64,000 nt of DNA from Labrys monachus (GTDB lineage: Bacteria > Pseudomonadota > Alphaproteobacteria > Rhizobiales > Labraceae), in contig NZ_JAUSVK010000001.1 in assembly GCF_030814655.1 (NCBI RefSeq), positions 5,215,001-5,279,000 on the forward strand, given 5' to 3'. The first letter of the stretch is position 1, and every line of letters begins with the position of its first letter. Of this stretch, positions 52,401 through 60,400 are shown piece after piece. The notes beneath the pieces are model-generated. The model was given only the letters and a program-made list of their open reading frames with translations, did not search any database and was not told where the DNA came from. The translations under genes were made by a program, and so were the position numbers.

Positions 52401-53753
52401 CACATCGCTGCTCGCGCCGGTCGTGATGATCAGATCGGTCGCGGTGCTGGAATTGCCGGCATAGATGCCGATGGAGGCCGTCCCCGTCACAATTCCGCCG
52501 GCTGTGACGATCGTCGCGCCGGTGCCCCGGTTGAGGGCATAGATGCCGAAATTCGTGCCCGTCACCGTGCTGGCGGCGCCCGTGGTGATGATCATGTCCC
52601 CCGCGACGCCGGAATTGATCGCTTCGATGCCGTCCTTGCCCGTCACGGTGCCGTTGGCCGTGATCGTCGTCGTCGCGCCGGCGGCGTTGTTGAAGGCATA
52701 AATGCCGATATTCGTGCCCGCCACGGTGCCGTTGGTCGTGATCGTCGTCGCGCCGGTGCCGTTGTTGACGGCCAGGATGCCATCCGTGCCCGACACATCG
52801 CTGCCCGCGTCGGTCGTGATGATCAGATCGGTCGCGGTCGCGGTGTTGCCGGCATAGATGCCGACGGATGTCGTCCCCGTCACGATTCCGCCGGCCGTGA
52901 CGATCGTCGCGCCGGTGCCCTGGTTGAGCGCATAGATGCCCATCGCCGCGCCCGTCACCGTGCTGGCGTCGCCCGTGGTGACCGTCAGTTTGGTGCCGGT
53001 GCTGGCGTTGACGGCTCTGATGCCATAGGCGTTCGTGCCGGTCACGACCCCGTTGGCCGTGATCGTCGTCACGCCGGTGCCGTTGTTGAGGGCGTAGATT
53101 CCGGCATTCGTGCCGGTCACCGTGCCGGCCGCGCCCGTCGTGATGATCAGGTCGCTCGCGGTGGCGCCATTGATCGCCTCGATGCCGTACGCGCCCTGGC
53201 CCGTCACATTCCCGTTCGCGGTGATCGTCGTCGCGCCGGTGCCGTCGTTGAGGGCATAGATGCCGATATTCGTGCCCGCTATCGGACCGTCCGCGCCGGT
53301 GGTGATGATCAGGTCGGTCGCGGTGCTGTCGTTGACGGCGTGGATGCCGTCCCCATCCATCCCCGTCACGGCCCCGCTCACCGTGATCGCGGCCGCGCCG
53401 GTCGTCTTGTTGAAGGCATCGATGCCGTCGACGCCGCCCTTGATCACCGAATTGTAGTTGTCGGTGAAGGAGAGCGACGCTCCGCTCGCATTGATCGTGA
53501 TGGCGGTCGCGGCGGTGGAGCTCGAATCGATGCCGAAACCGGCGACGGTGGAGGCCCCGAAGATCGGGCTGACGAAATCGAGGGTGAGAGGCGTGTCGGA
53601 ACCGGCAGGGGTGGCGGCCGCTCCCGAACACAGATAGCTCCCTCCGGCCGCCGTGCAGCTTCCGGCGACGGCCCGGCCATAGCCCGTCAACAGGGCGCCC
53701 GCCATGGCGGTACCCAGGATCAGGCGGTGGCGCAGGGAGTGGGTAACGGCCAT
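49488..53753 (-). CDS. Large repeat-rich autotransporter (type Va)
   Basis: The 1421-residue protein has a signal peptide (SLRHRLILGTAMAGALLTGY, then AVAGSC), a long passenger and a C-terminal autotransporter beta-barrel of about 280 residues that ends GTAGLRYRW, with the aromatic last residue needed for outer-membrane assembly. The barrel starts near GRMGGQYGAHDPRTGSS. The passenger is Thr-, Gly- and Asn-rich, typical of a beta-helix, with eleven large repeats; no protease or lipase motif was found. The two cysteines of the mature N-terminus are in SCTAAGGSYLCS. Adhesion or biofilm function is plausible from the architecture. A TIGR03032-like gene ends 12 bp upstream, so they may be one transcript. 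Confidence 0.87.
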   Translation of the reverse strand: MAVTHSLRHRLILGTAMAGALLTGYGRAVAGSCTAAGGSYLCSGAAATPAGSDTPLTLDFVSPIFGASTVAGFGIDSSSTAATAITINASGASLSFTDNYNSVIKGGVDGIDAFNKTTGAAAITVSGAVTGMDGDGIHAVNDSTATDLIITTGADGPIAGTNIGIYALNDGTGATTITANGNVTGQGAYGIEAINGATASDLIITTGAAGTVTGTNAGIYALNNGTGVTTITANGVVTGTNAYGIRAVNASTGTKLTVTTGDASTVTGAAMGIYALNQGTGATIVTAGGIVTGTTSVGIYAGNTATATDLIITTDAGSDVSGTDGILAVNNGTGATTITTNGTVAGTNIGIYAFNNAAGATTTITANGTVTGKDGIEAINSGVAGDMIITTGAASTVTGTNFGIYALNRGTGATIVTAGGIVTGTASIGIYAGNSSTATDLIITTGASSDVSGTGGILALNNGTGATTITAYGAVTGTGADGIHAGNSSTATDLIITTGAGSTVSGVDGIAAVNNGTGVTTITTNGTVAGTNIGIYALNSGTGTKTTITANGTVTGKDGIEAVNSGTAGDMIITTGAASTVTGTNFGIDAVNNGTGATTITANGTVTGTGADGIYAANSSTASDLIITTGDDSAVSGVDGIVAVNNGTGSTTITTYGTVTGTNIGIYALNQGSGTTTITVNGSVSGVDGIEAKNAATAAGLIITTGAASTVTGTNIGIYALNDGTGATTITANGVVSGTNIGVYALNKGIGTTTITVNGTVSGVDGIEAKNAASAADLIITTGAASTVTGTNIGISALSEGTGVITITAKGAVTGTNIGIYALNGGVGATTITTAGVTQGGASGIDAVSSAGQAIAINNSGTVRNSSASSSALAIETAGGATVITNSGRLIGTVALGDLGSTVDNAGIWDTAGGTSTFGALTAGNGVTNEAGGTIIAADDASAAQQTTFSDVGTFTNAGILTMLDGRAGDTTTIDGNFVGTGGTVELDTVIGTDGSLSDVLVIEGDASGSTRLVVNNAGGLGGLTTANGVEVVEVTGTSTSDAFYLNAAVGAGIYDYGLYYSSLTPNADDQNWYLRSTGKLNASVQTIRPYADTLVNFAEATLGTLQQRAGNRVWPGGAPQVAVNLSSDQAMRYAAGGPVIQGAGAWGRMGGQYGAHDPRTGSSYTQSIGFLQAGYEGTAAETAAGQVTMGAYATVGTSSAEVDISHDPVTGAARAKGKINSTGYGLGADLTWLGNDGLYADAVGQFTWYDTDLSNKPDGSNSGWSSVLSLEAGKRFEMGSGWAVVPQAQLAWTHVDFSPFTDLNDTRISIGDGDSLKGRVGVRVENLTNWRNVVGPGGRLQLYGVVNLSYAFLNGTSVVVAGNTLTQQDKRLWGEVGLGGTYAWNDRWSLYGEAYYATALSSGAGDSYTITGTAGLRYRW
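51203..53310 (-). repeat. Tandem repeat array in the autotransporter passenger
   Basis: Eleven units of about 53-76 residues, each opening with a DLIITTGAxSTVTGTN-like segment, run from about residue 148 to 850. Within each unit, one or two submodules of about 23 residues (GTGATTITANGTVTGTNIGIYALN-like, written here in shorter parts as GTGATTITANG and VTGTNIGIYALN) are repeated. Unit lengths differ because some have one submodule and others two, which points to past unequal recombination. At DNA level, GTGATGATCAG recurs at each unit start on the plus strand. Copies are diverged, not identical. Confidence 0.8.
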
Positions 53754-53765
53754 GATGGCTCCGCG

Positions 53766-54884
53766 TCAAGCGATGGCGTGGGATGCGAGCAGGTCGCCGG
53801 GCGATGCGGGTGCCGTCTGCGATACACCGTCGAAGGTGATCAGGCCGGTGACGTCGCCGGAACCGGGGCTGACGGCCATCGGACAGGCGGTGCCGGGCAG
53901 GAAGGCGACGTCGTAGAGTTCGCCGACCTGGCCGTCGATGCGCAGCCAGTCGACGCAGCTGCCCTTGTCGAGATCGATGACATGGATGCCGCACCAGGGC
54001 TCGGAATCGGCATCCTTCAGGCGCTGGTCGAGCGCCAGGCCCTCGAAGCGCTTGTAGCGCGGCTTGGACAGGCCGACGAAGGCGTGACTGCCGTGGAAGG
54101 CCAGCCCGCGCAGGAAGCCGGGGCAGAACACGCGCGGCTCGAACCGGCCCATGCCCCTGGCGGGACGCCTGACCACGCCGAGTTCGCCCGTGCCGCTGTT
54201 GAGCACCCACAATTCGCCTCTGTGCACCCGCGGCGAATGCGGCATCGACAGCCCCTCGCAGACGACCTCATCGGTGCGGACATCGACGACGACGCCGCCC
54301 TCGGCCCGCCGGTCCCGCCAGCCATCGACGGTGTCGGAGCGGCTGACGGCCGTGACATAGGCCGGCTTGCCGCCGTCCATGGCGAGGCCGTTGAGATGGC
54401 AGCGGTCCTCGTCGACCAAAGCGGAGATGAAGGACGGCTTCCACACCATCTCGAAACTATGCTGCGGGGAGACCGTGGCCAGGCAATTGAAGCGGGTGTT
54501 GACGAAGACGACGCGCCCTTCGCCGTCGACGCCGACATCATGGGCGTCGAGTTCGCCGGTGACGTGGATGGTGCGCGGCATGAAGCAGGCATCGAATGTG
54601 TGGTTGATCCGCTCATGCGGCCGGAGCCCGCTCCGGAAGCGCATGATCGTGGCGCCGGCACACAGCGTCAGCCCGCCGGCGGCATCGAAGGCCAGGCCCA
54701 TCGGCTTGAGGATGGCTGTGGTGTAGAGATGCGCGCCGCCCTTGGGATCGCGCCCGAGCATATAGAGCAGGCCTGACTGGTAGGACGTGAATGCCAGCGA
54801 GCCGCCCAGACGGGCGAGTGTCGCGACGAGTCCCGGCGAGAGCGAATAGTCGACCGCTGCGGGCGCCTCTTTCGGCACCGCCAT
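53766..54884 (-). CDS. TIGR03032-like protein of unknown function
   Basis: The 372-residue protein resembles the TIGR03032 family: SGLLYMLG, LKPMGLAFD, CFMPRTIHVTGELDAHDVGVD, VNTRFNCLATV, WKPSFISALVDEDRCHLNGLAM, VLNSGTGELGVV and FCPGFLRGLAFHGSHAFVGLSKPR. The alternating sheet-like segments suggest a beta-propeller. No enzymatic motif is recognised and no signal peptide is seen. Start uncertain: the ATG at 54884 gives normal family length. The same frame opens to a TTG at 55109 and there encodes a C-P-I-C...H...C cluster that could be a zinc site or chance. Its stop is 12 bp before the autotransporter start. Confidence 0.72.
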   Translation of the reverse strand: MAVPKEAPAAVDYSLSPGLVATLARLGGSLAFTSYQSGLLYMLGRDPKGGAHLYTTAILKPMGLAFDAAGGLTLCAGATIMRFRSGLRPHERINHTFDACFMPRTIHVTGELDAHDVGVDGEGRVVFVNTRFNCLATVSPQHSFEMVWKPSFISALVDEDRCHLNGLAMDGGKPAYVTAVSRSDTVDGWRDRRAEGGVVVDVRTDEVVCEGLSMPHSPRVHRGELWVLNSGTGELGVVRRPARGMGRFEPRVFCPGFLRGLAFHGSHAFVGLSKPRYKRFEGLALDQRLKDADSEPWCGIHVIDLDKGSCVDWLRIDGQVGELYDVAFLPGTACPMAVSPGSGDVTGLITFDGVSQTAPASPGDLLASHAIA

Positions 54885-55164
54885 TTCCGGTTCGATCGCT
54901 GGCTGCGGGTTCGTGGGCAATGTCGCACGCTGCTGGGGAGGCACCGGCTGAAGCAGCCGCCGATCGAACCGTCGCATCCGACGACCGGCGGCGGCACAGC
55001 AGAAACGCCCGCCATTCCGATGAGTGAACAGATTAGTGAGGACAAACTCTTGGGAACAAATAGGACAGCGCCGCGATTCACGAAGTGCTTGACGGACGGA
55101 GATAAACAAGCGGAGTCGGGCCTGTCAATCAGCATGGCGCTGGAAAGGCCCTGCCCCGCCAGCC

Positions 55165-55251
55165 ATCTGGCGCCCGCGGCGTTACGCCGGGCGTTTTGCG
55201 TTCCCGGATGCCTTCGTCGTCCTCGCGCGGGCAAGGACAGATCCGGCGTCG
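55165..55251 (+). repeat. Hairpin-containing duplicated block, copy 1
   Basis: The block starts CATCTGGCGCCCG, forms a stem (CGCCCG...CGGGCG, about 55172-55194, with a two-base bulge), continues with TTTTGCG, and then a conserved CCTTCGTCGT and CGCGCGGGCA tail. A second copy is at 57277-57374, where the upper stem is different but pairing is kept. Upstream, AACAAATAG at 55055-55063 resembles the start of the LexA box in copy 2, but here the second half-site is missing. No gene is evident between 54885 and 55340. Confidence 0.5.
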
Positions 55252-55340
55252 TCCCGCGGGAAGACGGTCATGAGTTTCGCCGGGCTGAGGATCTCATCAA
55301 GGAAGAGCCGCCGGATAGTCGAGATCCGCTGCGGTGGCAT

Positions 55341-55718
55341 TCATGGCGCAGGCCCGTCGGAAAGCAGCGCGATCATCGCTCCGACGATCATGCCTTCCTG
55401 GTAGGGTTTGGAGAAAAACCGGGCGTTTGCGGGAAGATGGCTTTCATTGATGATCATCTTGCCCGATGCCAGGATCAGCTTCACCAGGGGCCAGCGGCCC
55501 CGGATGTAGTGGGAGAGCTTCAGCCCATCCATGGTGCCCGGCATTTCCACATCCGTGAACACGAGATGGATATCCGGGCGGGCTTCGAGAAGCAGGATTG
55601 CTTCATCCGCGCTGCCGGCTTCGAGTGCCTCGAAACCTGCCGCGTCGACGAGATCCACAGCGCACATCCGGATAATCGGATTGTCCTCGACGACCAGAAT
55701 GACTCGGCGGTTTTGCAT
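55341..55718 (-). CDS. Stand-alone response regulator receiver
   Basis: The 125-residue protein is a CheY-like single receiver domain. Acidic residues in VVEDNP near position 10, the phospho-acceptor Asp56 in FTDVEMPG, the Ser/Thr position in LILASGKM, and the conserved Lys in ARFFSKPYQ are all present. No output domain follows. It lies 62 bp downstream of the histidine kinase gene on the same strand and is probably its phosphorylation partner. Confidence 0.88.
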   Translation of the reverse strand: MQNRRVILVVEDNPIIRMCAVDLVDAAGFEALEAGSADEAILLLEARPDIHLVFTDVEMPGTMDGLKLSHYIRGRWPLVKLILASGKMIINESHLPANARFFSKPYQEGMIVGAMIALLSDGPAP

Positions 55719-55780
55719 GCACGACCCGGCTTAGGAAGGCGAAACGTGAAGCTCGCCCCGATTGCGTGAAAAGGCGCCTG

Positions 55781-56833
55781 CTATGCGGCAGCGGGCAGAT
55801 CGCTATCGCCACCGGCAGCCTGATCATGAACAAGGGTGATGGTGGTGCCGGGATTGCCATCGTCGACGCGAACGACACTGCCCAACTGCTTGGAGAGCGC
55901 TTCGACGATGCCGGTTCCCAGCCCCGGCTTGGGCTTGTCGGCGCCGGTTGACATGCCCACTCCGTCGTCTCTGACCGACAGAGTCCAATTCGCCCCGATG
56001 GAACGGTAATCGATGGCGATCGTGCCGCGCCGATAGTCGGGAAAGGCATATTTGAGGGCATTGATGACGAGCTCGGTGACGACCAGCCCGAGACTCACCG
56101 ACTCATTTGCAGCCGCGACGCTGTCATCGACGGTCACGATGATCGACAAGCGGGTGGGATCGAAGATCATCGACGCGCCGAGGCTTTCGCAAAGCTGAAC
56201 GAAATAGGGGCGAAGCGGCACGTCGCCCGGTTCATACACTGCCAAATGGCGCTGAACGGCGGCAATGGACATGACCCGGTGATGCGCATCGTGAAGGTGT
56301 CCGCGGGCCTCTTCGGACTGCACCCTGCGGGCACTTCGCATCAGCAGGCTCGCGATGATCTGGAGGCTGTTGGCGACCCGATGCTGTATTTCCTGCAGAA
56401 GGACCGCCTTTTCCCGAAGGAGTTCGTCTTTTTGCCGAGCTTCGGCGCGAGCGACGGTGACATCGGTTATCGCCAGCAGGATCCGGACGTAGCCGGCGTC
56501 CCCCTCGTCGAGTTTGCGCGCATTCAGCACCAGATATCGGGGCTTCCGGTCTTTTCGGACGAGATCGATCTCATAGGCCTGGATCTCGGCGCTGCCCAAC
56601 GCGGTAGCCTTCAGCAGCGAGCCGAGTCTCGGCATGTCCCATTCGCCGTCACCCAGCTCTGAGAGCCTCCGCCCGGTAACGCTTTCCGGAGTGATCTGGA
56701 AGGTTCGACAAAACGACACGCTGGCTGCGATGATCGTGAGATCGCCGGTGAGAAAAAGCAGGGGTTCGTTGGACCAGGTGATGACTGCAAGGGTACTGGC
56801 AGCTTCTGCATGGGGAATGTTGGCGGGCGCCAT
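55781..56833 (-). CDS. HisKA_2-type sensor histidine kinase with PAS domain
   Basis: The 350-residue cytoplasmic kinase has an N-terminal PAS-like sensor domain (about residues 20-130) and a HisKA_2 dimerisation domain with the phospho-acceptor His in LLQEIQHRVANSLQIIASLL. An HATPase domain follows: ELVINALKYAFPDYRRG (N-box), SVRDDGVGM (G1) and GLGTGIVEAL (G2). There is no membrane segment. Such kinases in Alphaproteobacteria often pair with single receivers and act in general-stress or light/redox signalling; the input here is unknown. The ATG at 56833 has GAGGG seven bases upstream, better than a GTG at 56899. Confidence 0.88.
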   Translation of the reverse strand: MAPANIPHAEAASTLAVITWSNEPLLFLTGDLTIIAASVSFCRTFQITPESVTGRRLSELGDGEWDMPRLGSLLKATALGSAEIQAYEIDLVRKDRKPRYLVLNARKLDEGDAGYVRILLAITDVTVARAEARQKDELLREKAVLLQEIQHRVANSLQIIASLLMRSARRVQSEEARGHLHDAHHRVMSIAAVQRHLAVYEPGDVPLRPYFVQLCESLGASMIFDPTRLSIIVTVDDSVAAANESVSLGLVVTELVINALKYAFPDYRRGTIAIDYRSIGANWTLSVRDDGVGMSTGADKPKPGLGTGIVEALSKQLGSVVRVDDGNPGTTITLVHDQAAGGDSDLPAAA

Positions 56834-57214
56834 AGTCAGGCCCTCGGGGACCGAAGGCTCGCGAAGCGAAAGCCGTAGCTCGGCAGCAATAATGGGCACC
56901 GCCTGTTCGCTGCATGCCGTAAATTCACGTTAACACACCAGCTGCCCCCCTCCTAAATGATTCAATGGCATCCGGGATCACGCGCGTCGCGCCGAGCGGC
57001 TCCGCCCTCCTTCGCGCCGACCATGACGTCGACGGCGACGCCGTAGGGCGGATCGTCGAAACGGGCGGCACGCTGGCGAGGCTCTCGATGGACCGAGGCG
57101 TCCGGCCGCATGGCGCGAGCGGCTGCCCTCCTCCCTCGCCTTACGGCTGCCGATCGGCCCACGGCTTCGACGCGGTCAATGGCGAATACAGCCGGCCCTC
57201 GCCTCGCCAGTCAA

Positions 57215-57229
57215 GAACAAATAGAGAAC
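57215..57229. promoter_or_regulatory. LexA box (alphaproteobacterial GAAC-N7-GAAC type)
   Basis: GAAC (57215-57218), seven bases (AAATAGA) and GAAC (57226-57229) match the direct-repeat SOS box of Alphaproteobacteria, read GTTC-N7-GTTC on the other strand. A possible -35 TTGACG follows at 57235. The nearest plus-strand gene is the 1172-residue protein at 57471, but two terminator-like hairpins lie in between. The rest of 56834-57214 holds no gene I can support. Confidence 0.6.
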
Positions 57230-57276
57230 AAATCTTGACGTCGTCCCGCAGCCCGTGGGATAAGAAAGCATGACGA

Positions 57277-57374
57277 CATCTGGCGCCCGGAGCTTTGCTT
57301 CGGGCGTTTTGCATTTTCGGACGCCTTCGTCGTCTTCGCGCGGGCATGGCCCGCGCGCCCACAGGTCCGGCGTC
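57277..57374 (+). repeat. Hairpin-containing duplicated block, copy 2 (terminator-like)
   Basis: CATCTGG is followed by a 10-bp stem, CGCCCGGAGC (57284-57293) and GCTTCGGGCG (57297-57306), with a TTT loop and one G-U pair, then TTTTGCATTTT. The shared tail CCTTCGTCGT...CGCGCGGGCA and TCCGGCGTCG matches copy 1 at 55165. The structure looks like a rho-independent terminator for a plus-strand transcript from the LexA-box region, which would then be very short. Confidence 0.55.
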
Positions 57375-57432
57375 GCCCCCTGTCCCGATCCCGATCCGCA
57401 CTGACTGCCCGGCCCGCTCCCGAACCCACCCG

Positions 57433-57460
57433 GCCCGCCCTCACCGGCGGGCTTTTGTTT
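57433..57460 (+). terminator. Rho-independent terminator before the virion-like toxin gene
   Basis: The arms GCCCGCC (57433-57439) and GGCGGGC (57446-57452) with a six-base loop are followed by TTTTGTTT. This is a compact intrinsic terminator ending directly before the ribosome site of the next gene (GGAGC at 57461). Terminators packed between genes in this way are common in phage structural modules. Confidence 0.65.
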
Positions 57461-57470
57461 GGAGCAAGCC

Positions 57471-60400
57471 TTGCCCCGCTTTCCCGATTACGTGGCGCAG
57501 GAGGGCCTTGCCGTGCCCGCCGCGCCGCAGATCCAGGCCTATGACGACGCCGCCAAGGCGCTGCAGCAGCTCGGCCAGACCGTCGGCGACGTCGCCGCCC
57601 GCTGGCTGGCGCGCCAGAAGCAGCAGGCCGATTTCGACGACCAGGTCGCCTTCCAGCGCCACACCCTCGCCCAGGACCAGGCCCTGCAGCAGGCCCGGGC
57701 CGGCATGGCGCCCGAGGCGACCGGCTTCCATGACGCCGTCATGGCCGGCCGCGCCCAGGCGGACGATGCGTTCCTCAAGACCGTCTCGCCCGCCAACCGC
57801 CAGACCTATGCCGGCCTGCTCACCCTCGACCGCGACCGCACCTCCCTCGCCGCCGCCCGCATGGAATTCGAGGGACGCGGCGCCTATGAGCAGGCCGCCT
57901 TCGGCCAGTCGGCCGCCGCCATGGCCGACCAGGTGCGCGTCAGCCCGGGCCTGCTGCCCTCCGCCCTCGGCGTGCTGAAGGCGCAGCAGGCCAACCAGTC
58001 GAGCGTGCCGCCGGCGGTCCGTGCGACGCAGTGGACGGCGACGCAGCAGGCCCTGCAGACCGCCGGCTGGCAGGGCCGCCATGGCGACGATCCCTCCGGC
58101 CGGGGCCTCGCCGAACTCGGGATGACGCTCTCGCCCGAGGACCGGGCCGTCCTGCCGCTCATGATGGACGAAGGGCCGGTTGATCCCAGCGTCGACACCC
58201 TCACCCCGGCGCAGCGCCGGCAGCTCGCCCTCGACTGGCAAACGAACCAGACCCAGAAGCAGGCCGCCGCCCAGGCCGATATCGCCGGGCTGCAGCAGCG
58301 CCTCGCCGACATGCCGCTCGCCGGCACGCTCCAGGGCCCGCCGCCGGACCGAAACACCTTCATCGCCGCCTATGGCCCCGAGGAGGGTACCCGGCGCTTC
58401 GACGAGGCCGATGCCTTCGTCAGCAAGGATGCGCCGGCGATCACCGCGCTGCTGCATCAGCCGGACCGCGCCCAGGACGCCGCGCTTGCCCACTACGCCG
58501 CCACCACCGCCTCTGACGGCCAGCGCTTCCTCGCCAACGCCGCCGCCGCCGTCGCCCGCTACCGGGCCGCGCGCGCCGCCGACCCGGTCGGCACCCTCGG
58601 CAAACTCTATCCCGCCCTCGCCCGAAGCTGGCAGGCCCTCGAAGGCGCCGATCCCGCCACGCTGCGGCAGAACCTGCCCGGCCTCGTCGACCGGACGGCC
58701 GCCCTGATGGACGCCGCCGGCGTGCCGGCAGGCGAGCGGCGCTATCTGCCCCGGGCCATGGCCTCCGCCATCGTCGGGGCCTTCGCCGATACGAGCAGGC
58801 CGATGGCCGAGCGCATCGGCCCGCTGCGCGACACCATCGCGGCGATCCGCGATCCCGCCCGGCAATATGCCCTGTTCCGGCAACTCGTCGATGGCGGCAT
58901 CCCCCGCCTGCTCGAACCGGCCGTCGCCGCCTATGCGCGCGGCGACAATGCCGCCGCCGGCCGGCTGTTCGCGGCCGTCCTGTCCGATCCGGGACAGACC
59001 AGCGCCATCGGTGCCGCCGCACCGGCGAGCCCCGTCGCGCTCGACAACGCCGCCATTCCCCCGGCGCCGCCCCGCCCCGGCGCCGGCACGGACATCGATC
59101 TGTCCGCGTCGGCGGCGAGCCAGATCGCCCACACCGCCGGCATGGCGGGCATCGACCCGTCCCCGATCGCGCAGGCGCTCTTCCCGCGCCTGGTGCGCAA
59201 CAACCTCAAGACCAATGGCGGCGACATCCCCGCCGCCAACGCCCTCGCCGCCGCCGACCTGCGCAAACCCGGCGGCAGCGATGCTCCCATCCGCTACGCC
59301 TACCTGCTGCGCACCGACAAAAGCGGACCGGGCCAATCCGGCATCCTCGTTCCGAAGCCCCAGGCACCGGAGGATGGCGGATCTGCCATCAACAGCGGTG
59401 CCGCAGACACCCAGGCGGCCGGAGCCGCCTCCGCTTCACCGGCGATCCCTGCCGGTAGTCACTCCTATCGGGCGGACATCACCTTCGCAAACCAGGATCC
59501 CTACGGTCCGTCACACTACCTCAACCCCTCATGGATGACCGACCCCGACTATCTCCGGGCGGTATGGGCGGAGGACCAGTCTCTCGACGATATCCAGCAG
59601 GCTTATCGGGATGCGCAGGCGCGGGGCGACAGGGCGGCTCAGCGAAGCTACGCCATGGCCTATGTCGCCAAGGAACATCAGCAAAGTCCCACCTGGATGT
59701 GGTTCGACGACAGGGCTCGTGCCGTGTCTCGCGGCATTCCCATCGTCGGCGGGGCCGCCGACGAGTTTGAAGCCGGACTGAATGCGCCCCTCTCCGCCGT
59801 CATCGGCGACGGCAAGGCCTATGAGGAGGCGCTCGACTATCAGCGCGCCCGCGACAGCTATTTCGACCAGAACTATCCCTGGACCTCCAACGCCCTCCAG
59901 TTCGCCGGCACCGTCGCCGGGACGGCGGCATTTGGCGCGCCATCGTCGCTTGGCGGCAGCGCCGCGATGGGGGTCGCCATCGGCGGAGCGGATGGCTTCA
60001 TGCGCGGCGAAGGCGGCTTCCGGAACCGCATGGAAGCCGCCGCTTGGGGCGCGGCGGTCGGCGGAGTCATGGGCGCCGCAGCCCCCCTCGCCGGCCGGGC
60101 AGCCTCGCGCCTGGGCCGATCATTGGCGGACAAATATCCCGCCATGTTCCGGCAGGCCGGACAGCGGGCCGCTGAGGCCAATACGCCCGTTCCGGCGAAA
60201 GGCAAAGCAGACACACCAAGCCCATCGCCACAGCAATCTGCCGGGCCGCCAGAGAATCCGCAGCCGGAGGCGGCCACTGGCGCCTCCGTTGACAAGAACA
60301 AAACAGGATCATACTATTCCGCTCGTCCCGACTATTCCGGCGCTCTGACGGACGGGTACCGCAAGGCCGGTGACACCACCATTCTTGGCCCGTGGGGCCC

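Noticed and set aside
51203-53310. Regular repeats resembling a CRISPR array
   Set aside because: The units are 53-76 codons long, diverged, and lie in frame within an open reading frame that has a signal peptide and beta-barrel. They are protein repeats.
49869-54776. Plus-strand frame of about 1635 codons with Asp/Arg/Gly repeats
   Set aside because: It is the complement of the repeated autotransporter DNA and runs straight across the gap into the TIGR03032-like gene. Its repeats are shadows of the real repeats, and there is no domain or start signal.
56965-57273. Small plus-strand frame of 102 codons over the LexA box region
   Set aside because: It has no ribosome site, no domain and runs across regulatory sequence; its composition is that of intergenic DNA.
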